Assembly: GCA_029262005.1 (NCBI GenBank)
Contig: JAJDAG010000088.1
Location: 1-64,000 of the forward strand
Reading direction: 5' to 3'
DNA: 64,000 nt
Source of the DNA: Candidatus Zhuqueibacterota bacterium
GTDB lineage: Bacteria > Zhuqueibacterota > Zhuqueibacteria > Oceanimicrobiales > Oceanimicrobiaceae
In this document: positions 1-8,635 of the stretch, in pieces
How positions within the stretch are numbered: position 1 is the stretch's first letter
How the letters are laid out: each line of letters starts with the position of its first letter
Program-made: the position numbers and the translations under genes
The notes under the pieces: generated by a model
Database searches by the model: none
Told to the model about the DNA's origin: nothing
What the model saw: only the letters and a program-made list of their open reading frames with translations

Positions 1-2
1 TT

Positions 3-1373
3 ATATGGATCGTCATGGACACGGCCCGCCGCGATCATGTTTCGGTTTATGGCGGCGAACGGGATGCGATGCCGAACTTAAGGAAGTTCTCACAGGAGGC
101 TTTGGTTTTCGACCGTGCTATTTCGACTGCACCTTGGACAATCCCGTCCCATGCTTCCATGTTCACCGGTATGTACTCTTCAAAGCACGGCGCCACTTAC
201 AAACCCGGTGCCTTGGTTGCTCAACCCCTGGTGTCAGGCAATCTAACTCTTGCTGAAATTCTAACTGCAAAAGGATATCAAACCGGAGCCGTTGTATCAA
301 ACTACGGAGGATTGTCACGCATCAATGGGTTTGCTCAAGGCTTTCAATATTATTTTGATTCACCGCCTTTTGTCAACCGGCTTTTCTGGGGAAAGTTGTT
401 GCAATCGTTCAAAGTGGAATTTCTGGTTTATAAATTGTGGGTAAACGTTGTTCGCTTGGCCTCCGACATTAATGAGACTGTTTTTGGGTGGTTAGATGGG
501 TGTACGCCCAATCAGCCCTTTTTCCTCTTTATTAATTATATGGAAGCCCACAACGGCATTGCTTATTTGCCCGATCCGTATGACTCCATGTACGGTTTTG
601 ACCGCGAAAGACGTAGAGAAGTGTTTCGCGATTTGAAGCCAAAAGAAGTTGTGCATTTCCGAGATAATGTATCGATGGCGCAGCATGCCTTCTGGACAGC
701 GTCAGTTCAACGTAAACTGCGATATCTGGATGTGCACTTGGGCCAATTGTTTGATCAGTTAAAAGCAATGAACCTGTTTGATGATACTATGATTATCATC
801 AATGCAGACCATGGAGAACTCTTTGGCGAGCACCATTCATTCGGGCACCAAACGGATCTGTACAAAGAGCTTATTCACATCCCGATGCTGGTCAAGTATC
901 CGGAGGCAGAAAAAACAGGACGTTCTAACAGGCTTGTCCAGACAGTTGACATTATGCCGGAAATACTCTCATATATTGGGCTGAATATCCCGAATGACGT
1001 GCAAGGTCAGCCATTTAAAGAGATTGACCATGATATTGTAGCAGAGATATTTGAATATAAGTATGGCTTAAAGTCACAGCGTAATCCTAAAAGGTACAAT
1101 AGAGACCTGAAAACCATCATTTCGACCGTTGATGGAGACTCATTAAAACATATCTGGTCTTCGACTCAAGGGTCGGAGCTTTTCAATCTCGAAACGGATC
1201 CGAAGGAGTTGAACAACATTATTGTCGAGCGGCAGTCTCAGGCAGACACAATGCTCACACGGTTGCAACGCTGGCAAAACAGTTTCTCTCCCATCCAGGG
1301 GACAGATCAAACCAGCCTCAAAGACCGGGAAGAGCTTGAGAAACGGTTGCGGTCACTCGGTTACATAAAATAA
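3..1373 (+). CDS. Sulfatase/alkaline-phosphatase-fold protein, 5'-truncated
   Basis: This is a metal-dependent hydrolase or transferase of the sulfatase/alkaline phosphatase superfamily, cut off by the window start. The ATG at 15 is not the true start, because the frame is open upstream and reads IWIVMDTARRDH, the family's usual first metal-binding strand. Numbered from that Met, the nucleophile loop reads PWTIPSHAS, with Thr42 where true sulfatases have the Cys or Ser that becomes formylglycine, and His in place of the motif Arg. A second metal motif, NADHGELFGEH, lies near residue 265. The C-terminus (LRSLGYIK) matches the end style of the homologue at 47493 (LKALGYL). Thr at the nucleophile suggests a phosphatase or phospho-transfer activity rather than sulfate ester hydrolysis; that is inference. 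It lies 64 bp before the GT-C genes and flanks the NRPS cluster. Confidence 0.85.
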   Translation: MWIVMDTARRDHVSVYGGERDAMPNLRKFSQEALVFDRAISTAPWTIPSHASMFTGMYSSKHGATYKPGALVAQPLVSGNLTLAEILTAKGYQTGAVVSNYGGLSRINGFAQGFQYYFDSPPFVNRLFWGKLLQSFKVEFLVYKLWVNVVRLASDINETVFGWLDGCTPNQPFFLFINYMEAHNGIAYLPDPYDSMYGFDRERRREVFRDLKPKEVVHFRDNVSMAQHAFWTASVQRKLRYLDVHLGQLFDQLKAMNLFDDTMIIINADHGELFGEHHSFGHQTDLYKELIHIPMLVKYPEAEKTGRSNRLVQTVDIMPEILSYIGLNIPNDVQGQPFKEIDHDIVAEIFEYKYGLKSQRNPKRYNRDLKTIISTVDGDSLKHIWSSTQGSELFNLETDPKELNNIIVERQSQADTMLTRLQRWQNSFSPIQGTDQTSLKDREELEKRLRSLGYIK

Positions 1374-1437
1374 CAAATTTGGCTACTGGAATTGAGGCTT
1401 TGCCTGATTGTTCTTGAGAAATTTAGTAAGAATTGAT

Positions 1438-3027
1438 ATGACAAAACTAATTGAAAATAAATCACCGCTGATAATTCTCACTCTTCTTGCCACCGCATCT
1501 GCGCTGTTTAGTGCGTTTGTCGTGTCGCAAAATTATTGGGATGACGACGCATTTATTTCATTCCGCTACGCCAAAAATCTTTTTAATGGACTTGGCCTGG
1601 TTTACAATGCCGGTGAGCGCGTTGAAGGCTACACAAATTTTCTCTGGACAATAATTGCTTATTTCGGCATGCTGTTACGATTTCAGCCAATATACTTTGC
1701 TCAGGCTGTCAGCGTTGCAGCGCAAATGCTGACGTTGTACATGCTTTATCTTCTTGGAATTGCCTCTTCCCGTCCACGAGTTCAAGCGTTGATTGCGCCG
1801 GCATTTCTCGCTTGCAACGTCTCATTCCTGCTGTATCCGATGACCGGCATGGAGACAAGTTTTTTCACCATGTTAATCACCTTGGCAGTGCTGCTCATTC
1901 ATCGACAGTTTTATAAAAGCCGAGGGGGTGCGATTGTTACGGGTATTGTCCTCCTGAGCATTTCATTAACGAGATTTGATGGCTTGGGAATTGTTGCAGC
2001 CATATTAGTATTTAAAATACTGCTGGACCGCGAGTTTAAAAACATGCTGCCGGTGTTGCTGGTTCTTGCGGTTGGTGTTGGTGGATATCATATTTGGCGA
2101 TTCTTCTACTATCCCACTCTTTTGCCCAACACGTTTTATGCAAAAGTCGGTTTTTCAGTGAGCCAATTAGTTGGCGGACTTAAATACGTTTATCGGTTTG
2201 CGGTCGAGAACGGGCAGCATGCCTTGATTTTCGCGCTTATTCCTTTTGTTGCAGGGCACACATCCAGGACGACGAAGATGATTGCCTGGGTTGTCGTCGC
2301 TCATCTGTCGTACATTGTCCTTGTTGGCGGCGACTGGATGCCGCACTTTAGATTTGTTTTGCCGGTGCTGCCCCTTCTTTTTTGGCTGATGCAAGAAGGT
2401 CTTTTGGCTATTTATAGCCTGCTAAAGCCGAAAATTCAACAGCTTGGTTCCTGCCGGCAATTTGCAATTTTATTTTTTCTGCTACTGTTCACTTTTAATT
2501 TGTCGCCGCTCTACCAGAACCGAGAGTTCAGAGGATTTTCAGCTCCCTGGTTTATCACCGGGGACGCCCGCGCTATCGGAGAGTACCTGGATAGTGCGTT
2601 ACCTGAAGACGCAGCAGTGGCCATCGAATGGGGTGGCATTTTACCATTTTATATGGAGCAGCCTGTTTTAGATACATTTGGCCTGACGGACAGTGAAATC
2701 ACCAGGCAGGATTTCCCCGGCTCTGTATTTGGGCGGTGGATCACAAAGGACTACCTGGCGAGCAGAAAACCGGATGTGATCATTCCGTGTGCCAGAATAT
2801 TTAATTCTTCGGAAGAGGCGCACTTGAGCGTTGATAAAACCCCGGTAGAATCGATAAACAGAAAGAACAGTATTTACAATTATGGTTTTTATGCGTCTTT
2901 GGCTAACCAGAACTACGGTTACAGGGTCTGCATTATTAAAATACATGAAAATGGTTACTGGCCGGTACTGGTTCGAATTGGCTTCGAGAACTTCTGTCAA
3001 AAACTCGAACTTGGGGAAGAGAGTTGA
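1438..3027 (+). CDS. GT-C-type polytopic glycosyltransferase (AftB/ArnT-like)
   Basis: This is a multi-pass membrane protein of about 529 residues with many hydrophobic segments. Early in the protein is the loop WDDDAFISFRYAKN followed by GERVEGYTNFLW. An acidic pair in the first extracytoplasmic loop is the hallmark of GT-C glycosyltransferases that take sugars from polyprenyl-phosphate donors. The GDWMPHFRF loop in the middle is shared with the next gene. The last third is soluble and probably extracytoplasmic. I chose the ATG at 1438; a TTG at 1408 is an in-frame alternative with a GAGG about 10 bp upstream. Its paralogue follows after 2 bp. The likely role is glycosylation on the outer face of the cytoplasmic membrane, of either an envelope polymer or the NRPS product. 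The acceptor cannot be read from sequence. Confidence 0.75.
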   Translation: MTKLIENKSPLIILTLLATASALFSAFVVSQNYWDDDAFISFRYAKNLFNGLGLVYNAGERVEGYTNFLWTIIAYFGMLLRFQPIYFAQAVSVAAQMLTLYMLYLLGIASSRPRVQALIAPAFLACNVSFLLYPMTGMETSFFTMLITLAVLLIHRQFYKSRGGAIVTGIVLLSISLTRFDGLGIVAAILVFKILLDREFKNMLPVLLVLAVGVGGYHIWRFFYYPTLLPNTFYAKVGFSVSQLVGGLKYVYRFAVENGQHALIFALIPFVAGHTSRTTKMIAWVVVAHLSYIVLVGGDWMPHFRFVLPVLPLLFWLMQEGLLAIYSLLKPKIQQLGSCRQFAILFFLLLFTFNLSPLYQNREFRGFSAPWFITGDARAIGEYLDSALPEDAAVAIEWGGILPFYMEQPVLDTFGLTDSEITRQDFPGSVFGRWITKDYLASRKPDVIIPCARIFNSSEEAHLSVDKTPVESINRKNSIYNYGFYASLANQNYGYRVCIIKIHENGYWPVLVRIGFENFCQKLELGEES

Positions 3028-3029
3028 GC

Positions 3030-4682
3030 ATGGCAAACCGCTCTGACAAAACAGGTGCCGACTTCATTGAGAAAAATGTGGCGTGGGTCAACAAAAGGCA
3101 AATAAAGATGGCTGCTTTCCCTAGAATAGAACTTCTTTTGCTTCTTGCTGTATGCGGCATTTTTGTATTTTTGTGTCTCATCGTTTTCCCATTTATGCTG
3201 GATGACCCTTTCATCACCTTTCGCTATGCGGAAAATTGGGCAAATGGCGACGGCATCGTCTGGAACCAGAATGAATATGTTGAGGGATATTCGAACTTTT
3301 CGTTCCTCGTTTTATTAGCACCATTTGCCTGGTTAAACTGTGATTTGTACTATGTATCGAAGATTTTATCTATGCTGTTTGGCCTGGGTGCCATTGTTTT
3401 GACTTATCGTTTTTCAAAAAGACACCTTGAATATCAATCGATTTTTTTTTACTTTATAGCACCTTTACTACTGGCAACAAGCGCACATTTTTCTCTCTGG
3501 TCAGTTGGTGGCCTCGAAACCACATTGTTTGGCTTTTTGCTATTACTCTTGTGTTTTGTTTTGCTGAGTCTTGCCGGTTGGCGGCGGCACATTTTACTTG
3601 CGCTTATTCTGTTTTTCCTGTCGATAACCCGGCCGGAGGGGCCTATGTTTGTAGCTGTTGCTTTTACAGTGGTGCTGGTTAACATCGAAAAAATGAAACT
3701 ACGGGAGTGGTCTTCGCTCTTTTGGTTGCCGTTGTACTCGCTGCTTTATGGAGGCTATCTCTTGTGGCGATTGTTCTACTACGGCGATTTTGTTCCCAAT
3801 ACATATTATGTCAAAATAACCGGCGGTACTGACCGGATCATAGCAGGCGTAAAGTATTTAATCGCATTCTTCAATTCCCATGGTAGTTTGTTTTGGGTAT
3901 TTGCAATTCTCGCTGTTGGTGTTGTTTTAGTAAAAAGAACGAACGTTTTGTTTCTTCTTTCCTTATGCTTCTCTGCACTGGTTGCATTTTCAATTTACTC
4001 CGGAGGTGACTGGATGCCGGGATTCAGATTCCTGGTTCCGGTTCTGCCGCTCTTTTTTCTCCTCATTCAGGAAACAACTTCCTGGTTATGGGAGTTGATG
4101 GCCAATTCAAAAAACGGCAAACTCATCTTAGGGTTATTTTTCATGGTTCTGCTGCCGACAATTTATGTGAATTCTGTGCAAGCGAATATCACCCGCACTC
4201 CCTGGTTGAAACAAAGATTCTTTGCCGGAATGAGTGAAAAAAGAGACCGGCCTCAATATCAAGTAGTGGACTATCTGCAGAGGAATGCAAAGGATGGTGA
4301 TCTCGTGGCTGTCCAGGAAGCAGGTATTATTCCGTATGAAACGATGCATCTCAGCTATGTGGATATTTGGGGGCTGAATGATAAGCACATCGCCAGGAAA
4401 ACGAAAAATCTTTTGCACTGGGACAAGGGAGACGCTGATTATGTTTTATCGCGCCAACCCGATTGGCTTGCCTTGTGGGTTCTTGTGAAACCGGACGGGG
4501 AGATTCGGGCAGCACAACCGGCAGTGACCGCCATTTTAAGTCATCCAACATTTGTCGAAAATTATAAGTTGGTCAAGAGATACCCTACCCCGAAAGCCGG
4601 ACAACCCTGGTGGCAGGATATGGTCTTTTTTATTTATAGGAACTTGACAAAACCTCAGGTCCCGCATACTGAAAAGCATTGA
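3030..4682 (+). CDS. GT-C-type polytopic glycosyltransferase, paralogue
   Basis: This is a polytopic membrane protein of about 550 residues, clearly paralogous to the preceding gene. It has the acidic loop LDDPFITFRYAENWA followed by EYVEGYSNFSF, the RPEG/TRPEGP segment and the same GDWMPGFRFLVPVLP loop. These are GT-C family features (polyprenyl-phosphate sugar donor, catalysis outside the cytoplasm). The ATG at 3030 is preferred because a GGGGAAGAGAG purine tract lies just upstream; a TTG at 3024 is possible. The start lies 2 bp past the stop of the previous gene, so the two are probably co-transcribed and translationally coupled. Tandem GT-C enzymes beside an NRPS recall the polyprenol-dependent mannosyltransferases of mannopeptimycin and ramoplanin clusters. 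That parallel is inference. Confidence 0.75.
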   Translation: MANRSDKTGADFIEKNVAWVNKRQIKMAAFPRIELLLLLAVCGIFVFLCLIVFPFMLDDPFITFRYAENWANGDGIVWNQNEYVEGYSNFSFLVLLAPFAWLNCDLYYVSKILSMLFGLGAIVLTYRFSKRHLEYQSIFFYFIAPLLLATSAHFSLWSVGGLETTLFGFLLLLLCFVLLSLAGWRRHILLALILFFLSITRPEGPMFVAVAFTVVLVNIEKMKLREWSSLFWLPLYSLLYGGYLLWRLFYYGDFVPNTYYVKITGGTDRIIAGVKYLIAFFNSHGSLFWVFAILAVGVVLVKRTNVLFLLSLCFSALVAFSIYSGGDWMPGFRFLVPVLPLFFLLIQETTSWLWELMANSKNGKLILGLFFMVLLPTIYVNSVQANITRTPWLKQRFFAGMSEKRDRPQYQVVDYLQRNAKDGDLVAVQEAGIIPYETMHLSYVDIWGLNDKHIARKTKNLLHWDKGDADYVLSRQPDWLALWVLVKPDGEIRAAQPAVTAILSHPTFVENYKLVKRYPTPKAGQPWWQDMVFFIYRNLTKPQVPHTEKH

Positions 4683-4739
4683 CGAGTAATAGTGCCGGTG
4701 AGTAACCTCACTACCATCTACAAAGAATTTTTTATTGAA

Positions 4740-5699
4740 ATGAAAAAGCAAACACAGGTTAAAAATTCAGAAGTCAAAATAAAGCGGGTTTTTGTGGTTG
4801 GCTGCCAAAGAAGCGGTACCACCTGGATGACTCTCCTGTTGGCGCAGCACCCGGTCGTAACTGCATTTCAACATTCGAAGTTTTTTCACTACCTTAGCGG
4901 CCTGGAAAAGTGGTGGAAGTTTAAAGAAAATGCGCAACAACGGCCAGTACCGATTTTGCTGGAAGATGAGTTTTATATGTTGTGCCGCAATTTTGCCGTG
5001 GATGTTTTTAATAAGGTGGCAGCGCGTGAATCTGCAGTTCAAGTTGTTGTCGATAAGACGCCTGAAAATGTTAGGTTCTCTGATTTAATTATTAATATCT
5101 TTCCTGATGCATATTTTATTCATGTCATTCGAGATCCACGCAGTGTTTTTAGTTCATTGCGCAGCGCGGGCAGTTGGACTGATCGTTGGGAATTTCCAAC
5201 CAGGGCGGTCGATGGTGCGAATTTCTGGCTTAATGCTGTCAATGCAGGTAGAAAGATTGGCGACGTTACAGAACGATACCTCGAGGTGCGCTACGAAGCC
5301 TTGCATGAATCTGGGCCTGAAACGTTGCAGCAAATCTACCAATGGCTTGATTTATCGTCGGACCGTGAATTATGTCAAAACGCGCTGGATGAATGCAAAA
5401 TTGACAAGGTACGCACCAAAGTCAAAATGCCCACTGGCTTTTTTCGAAAAGGGGTTAAAGAGAGTTGGCGCCAAGATCTGACGGACTCGGATATTAGAAT
5501 CATCGAATACGTCGCTCAAGACCTTATGCAGGAATTTGGGTATGAAAAAGTTGGGCTGCCTTTGCATGCCCTGCCGACAACAGTCAGGCTGCAGCAGGGG
5601 CTGGAATGGCTGTTGGTTAGAGCGGTGAGGGTGTCGCGTGCTTTGCTGCGCCGGGTGAGGGGAAGGGAGTATGATTTTCCTGAGTTTATTATTTACTAG
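4740..5699 (+). CDS. PAPS-dependent sulfotransferase
   Basis: This is a sulfotransferase of about 319 residues that would transfer sulfate from PAPS to a hydroxyl or amine. The 5'-phosphosulfate-binding loop is GCQRSGTTW at residues 21-29 of the chosen start. The 3'-phosphate-binding segment is VIRDPRSVFSSLRSAG, with the Arg and Ser that contact PAPS. The length fits the Sulfotransfer_1/3 families. The ATG at 4740 is preferred, since the motif then starts about 20 residues in; GTG codons at 4692 and 4698 are in frame but have no better Shine-Dalgarno. It ends 11 bp before the lone condensation-domain gene, so it is likely part of the biosynthetic cluster. A second sulfotransferase lies at 23675, so a sulfated product or sulfated intermediate is plausible. 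Confidence 0.85.
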   Translation: MKKQTQVKNSEVKIKRVFVVGCQRSGTTWMTLLLAQHPVVTAFQHSKFFHYLSGLEKWWKFKENAQQRPVPILLEDEFYMLCRNFAVDVFNKVAARESAVQVVVDKTPENVRFSDLIINIFPDAYFIHVIRDPRSVFSSLRSAGSWTDRWEFPTRAVDGANFWLNAVNAGRKIGDVTERYLEVRYEALHESGPETLQQIYQWLDLSSDRELCQNALDECKIDKVRTKVKMPTGFFRKGVKESWRQDLTDSDIRIIEYVAQDLMQEFGYEKVGLPLHALPTTVRLQQGLEWLLVRAVRVSRALLRRVRGREYDFPEFIIY

Positions 5700-5710
5700 T
5701 TTTGGCTTGA

Positions 5711-7306
5711 ATGAGTGTGACTTCTAAAAAAGACGTTTCTTTGTCATCAGAACGGCGCGAGCTCCTGGCCCGGTTGTTGAAAGAACGTGGCATTGCAGAA
5801 ACTGCAATAGTACCGGAGCAGGCTATCCGCAGAACCACCCAAAACGGACGCATCCCGCTTGCCTTGAATCAGGAAGGTCTGTGGTTTATTGAACAGTTAG
5901 AGCCTGGAAAGGGCAACCATAACATCCCGGGCACCGTTCGCCTGACCGGCAGGTTGGATGTAAGCGCGCTTGAAAAAAGCCTATCTGCCATTGTTCAACG
6001 CCATGAGACTTTGCGCACTACCTTTAAGATGGATGCGCTGGGCAAACCATTCCAGAAGATTGAACCGATAACACCGCTTAAATTGCCCCTGATTGATTTA
6101 TCCAATTTACCGTCGGCACAGAGGGAAGCCGAAGCAAAACGCCATGCGCTCAACGAAGCAATCCAGGCATTTGATTTATCTTCCCAACAACCTTTTCGCA
6201 CAAAACTGATGCGGCTTGACCAAAATGAACACGTTCTACTGGTCAATTTTCACCATATTGCAGCCGATGGTTGGTCTATGGGCATTTTTGCAGACGAATT
6301 GGTTAAGTTATATACGGCATTTGTCAGCGGGAAGCCACCCGGTCTTGCTGAATTACCAATTCAATTTTCAGATTTTGCCATTTGGCAACGTGAAAAATGG
6401 CAAGGCGATGTGCTGAAGAATGCGTTAGTTTATTGGCGCCGCCAATTGCAGGATCTGCCATTGCTGCGGCTACCCACAGATCGACCAAGGCCTGAAGTGC
6501 AATCTTACCGGGGCAAACATGCCTCCGTAGCAATCGACCAAGACCTGAGCGAAGCCGTTCGTGGCTTTACGCGAAAAGCAGGGGCCACGCTTTACATGAC
6601 GCTGATGGCGGTCTTCAATGTGCTTCTTCACCATTTGAGCAAGCAGGAAGACATTGTCGTTGGCTCCACATTCGCTAATCGTAACTATCCGGAACTTGAA
6701 AAGCTTATCGGTTTTTTTGTCAACACATTACCCCTGCGCACAGATCTCAAAGGCAATCCGACTTTTAAGGATCTTCTAGGCAGAGTACGCCATGTAACTT
6801 TGGGTGCTTCGGCGCATCAGGAACTACCACTGGCCAAGCTGGTGAACGAAATACAGTCGGACCGTGATCTCGGCAGAAACCCCATGTATCAAGTAGTCTT
6901 TGATATACTCACGCCTGACCATAATCCTGCGCTTTTCGGATACGGCTTGTCTTCTACTGTCAGGGAAACATTGAGCCTGCCGGATTTGCAAGTGACGCCC
7001 ATGGATGTTGAGGGCGGGATTGCCCGCTTTGATATCGCCGTCTTTATTTGGGATCAGCCGGACGGGTTGGCAGGAACGTTTGAGTATAGCACCGACTTAT
7101 TCGACTCGTCAACGATTGTAAACATGATTGAGAATTTCAGTGCCATTCTGAGTTTGGTTATAAAGAAGCCGGAAATCCGCCTGGATGCGCTGAGTGAGTT
7201 TTTGCAGCAGGCAAACAAACAGCGGTCTGCGGCTCTGGATGGTGATTATCAGAATACAATCCATAATAAGTTAAAGAACATAAGGCGGAGGCCGGTCAGG
7301 CATTAA
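5711..7306 (+). CDS. Free-standing NRPS condensation domain
   Basis: This 531-residue protein consists of a short N-terminal helix (SSERRELLARLLKERG) and one condensation domain. The catalytic motif is intact: HHIAADGWS with His181, His182 and Asp186. Other C-domain motifs follow (RHETLRTTF near 98, IGFFVNTLPLRTD near 335). The entry motif LALNQEGLWFIEQL resembles LCL-type domains, which join two L-residues. There is no adenylation or carrier domain; the chain stops after the C domain with a basic tail (RRRPVRH). It may supply the condensation step missing from the A-T-TE protein at 44001, or acylate the first residue. Both are inferences. A 275 bp non-coding gap follows. Confidence 0.88.
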   Translation: MSVTSKKDVSLSSERRELLARLLKERGIAETAIVPEQAIRRTTQNGRIPLALNQEGLWFIEQLEPGKGNHNIPGTVRLTGRLDVSALEKSLSAIVQRHETLRTTFKMDALGKPFQKIEPITPLKLPLIDLSNLPSAQREAEAKRHALNEAIQAFDLSSQQPFRTKLMRLDQNEHVLLVNFHHIAADGWSMGIFADELVKLYTAFVSGKPPGLAELPIQFSDFAIWQREKWQGDVLKNALVYWRRQLQDLPLLRLPTDRPRPEVQSYRGKHASVAIDQDLSEAVRGFTRKAGATLYMTLMAVFNVLLHHLSKQEDIVVGSTFANRNYPELEKLIGFFVNTLPLRTDLKGNPTFKDLLGRVRHVTLGASAHQELPLAKLVNEIQSDRDLGRNPMYQVVFDILTPDHNPALFGYGLSSTVRETLSLPDLQVTPMDVEGGIARFDIAVFIWDQPDGLAGTFEYSTDLFDSSTIVNMIENFSAILSLVIKKPEIRLDALSEFLQQANKQRSAALDGDYQNTIHNKLKNIRRRPVRH

Positions 7307-7581
7307 TTGTTATAAATATGTGCAATGCTTGGCAATTTATATGCCATGTGCTGTGAATGGGAAAGAATTAGTCAAATAGCATTGCTTAAGTTTTAATAAA
7401 CAACAACATAAAGACATGCAACTAAAAATCAAATGACTGAGTGTCGGTGATAGACAAAGTTGAATTGCGACACGGAATGTCGTCAAGACGTATTCTGATG
7501 ACGCATTGGGGGCACATATGGGTAACAGCCTGCACCAAGCTGAGGCTAATTCTGGAAACCAATTACTAAACAAAGACTAAA
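7307..7581 (+). other. Intergenic region, possible promoter region
   Basis: This is a 275 bp AT-rich gap between the lone C-domain gene and the aminotransferase. It contains a small hairpin with CGACA/TGTCG arms around a CGGAA loop near 7469-7483. I found no clear coding frame, strong terminator or recognisable promoter. It is the largest gap before the main NRPS genes, so a new transcript may begin here, but nothing in the sequence proves it. Confidence 0.3.
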
Positions 7582-8610
7582 ATGAATAAAACCGCCGCGA
7601 AATATGACCCCGGCACTGAAATCAACGGGAATGGTTGGCTCAGTCTGCATCGTAATGAAAATCTCTTTGTCGGCCCGGATTGGACTGTGGATGCTGCCAG
7701 AGAGTTGGTGGCAAAAGCGGAAATTGCCAACTATCCCGGTCCCGCCAGCGACAATTTACGCAATGGCCTGGCAGAGATGTATGATGTCAGTCCAGAAAAT
7801 ATCTTTGTCGGAAACGGCTCAGACGAAGTGCTCGCCGACCTGTTAGATTTGCTCAGGCACTCTTATGCCGACATGTATTTGCTGGATGCTTGTTTTAAAA
7901 TTTACTATCTGCTCGCAGAACGATACGGCTTTAATGTTAGGACTTTGCCCGGGAATACTTTCAAAACAGGAGAGGTGAATGTTGACGGATGGAAAGGGCT
8001 GGCAGTGGTCGATTCGCCCAACGCCATTACCAGTAGTTGCATAAGTCAGGCAAGTTTGAACAAGATAGCCGGCAAAAATAATTCTTTTCTAATATGGGAT
8101 AACGCCTATGGCGAATTTGCCGGTGATGGCGTACCAAAATTAATTAAAAAGAATGTTGTCGTTGTCAGGTCTTTTTCCAAATTTTATGCCCTGGCCGGTC
8201 TTCGAGTCGGCTATTGTATTGCCGACTCGGCATTGATCGCAGAAATGCTAGCACGCAAAGATGCATTTAATGTCAATGGATTTGCCCAGGTAATGGCAGT
8301 CGAAGCCTTGCGCAGGAAGTCTGAATTTAGTGGTCTGCGTGAACAAGTCTTGGCATGCAGGCTGGAACTGGTCACGCGGCTGCAAGCGCTGGGGTTCAGG
8401 GTGCACAAGCCTGGCGGCAATTTCGTCCTGGCAACACATCCGGATTGTCACGCCGAGATCATTCAACACCGTCTCATGCAAAGACAGATAGCAGTGCGGC
8501 GATTCCCGGATGCTCTCACTGCAAATTATATCCGAATCACAGTACCGCCGATGCCGGTAGTAGAACATTTTTCCAGTGTATTGAGCGAAGTTTTGGTAAA
8601 TAACGAATGA
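7582..8610 (+). CDS. PLP-dependent aminotransferase, HisC-like fold type I
   Basis: This 342-residue class I/II aminotransferase resembles histidinol-phosphate aminotransferases. Visible motifs are NYPGPASDNLR near 50, the PLP phosphate-binding GNGSDE at 78-83, Asp173 in IWDNAYGEF, the Schiff-base Lys200 in SFSKFYALAGLRVGY, and a C-terminal Arg in NYIRITV for the substrate carboxylate. It interconverts an amino acid and its 2-oxo acid. The next gene, 25 bp downstream, is an MppJ-like 2-oxo-acid methyltransferase. The natural reading is therefore that this enzyme supplies the oxo acid and/or re-aminates the methylated product, giving a beta-methyl amino acid for the NRPS. A housekeeping role in histidine synthesis is less likely, as no other his genes are near. 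No Shine-Dalgarno is obvious upstream of the ATG. Confidence 0.85.
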   Translation: MNKTAAKYDPGTEINGNGWLSLHRNENLFVGPDWTVDAARELVAKAEIANYPGPASDNLRNGLAEMYDVSPENIFVGNGSDEVLADLLDLLRHSYADMYLLDACFKIYYLLAERYGFNVRTLPGNTFKTGEVNVDGWKGLAVVDSPNAITSSCISQASLNKIAGKNNSFLIWDNAYGEFAGDGVPKLIKKNVVVVRSFSKFYALAGLRVGYCIADSALIAEMLARKDAFNVNGFAQVMAVEALRRKSEFSGLREQVLACRLELVTRLQALGFRVHKPGGNFVLATHPDCHAEIIQHRLMQRQIAVRRFPDALTANYIRITVPPMPVVEHFSSVLSEVLVNNE

Positions 8611-8635
8611 GATTTTTATTTCCTGAGGAGGAAAC

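Noticed and set aside
7582-8610. Histidinol-phosphate aminotransferase of the histidine operon
   Set aside because: It has HisC-like sequence but no other his genes, and is 25 bp from the MppJ-like methyltransferase.
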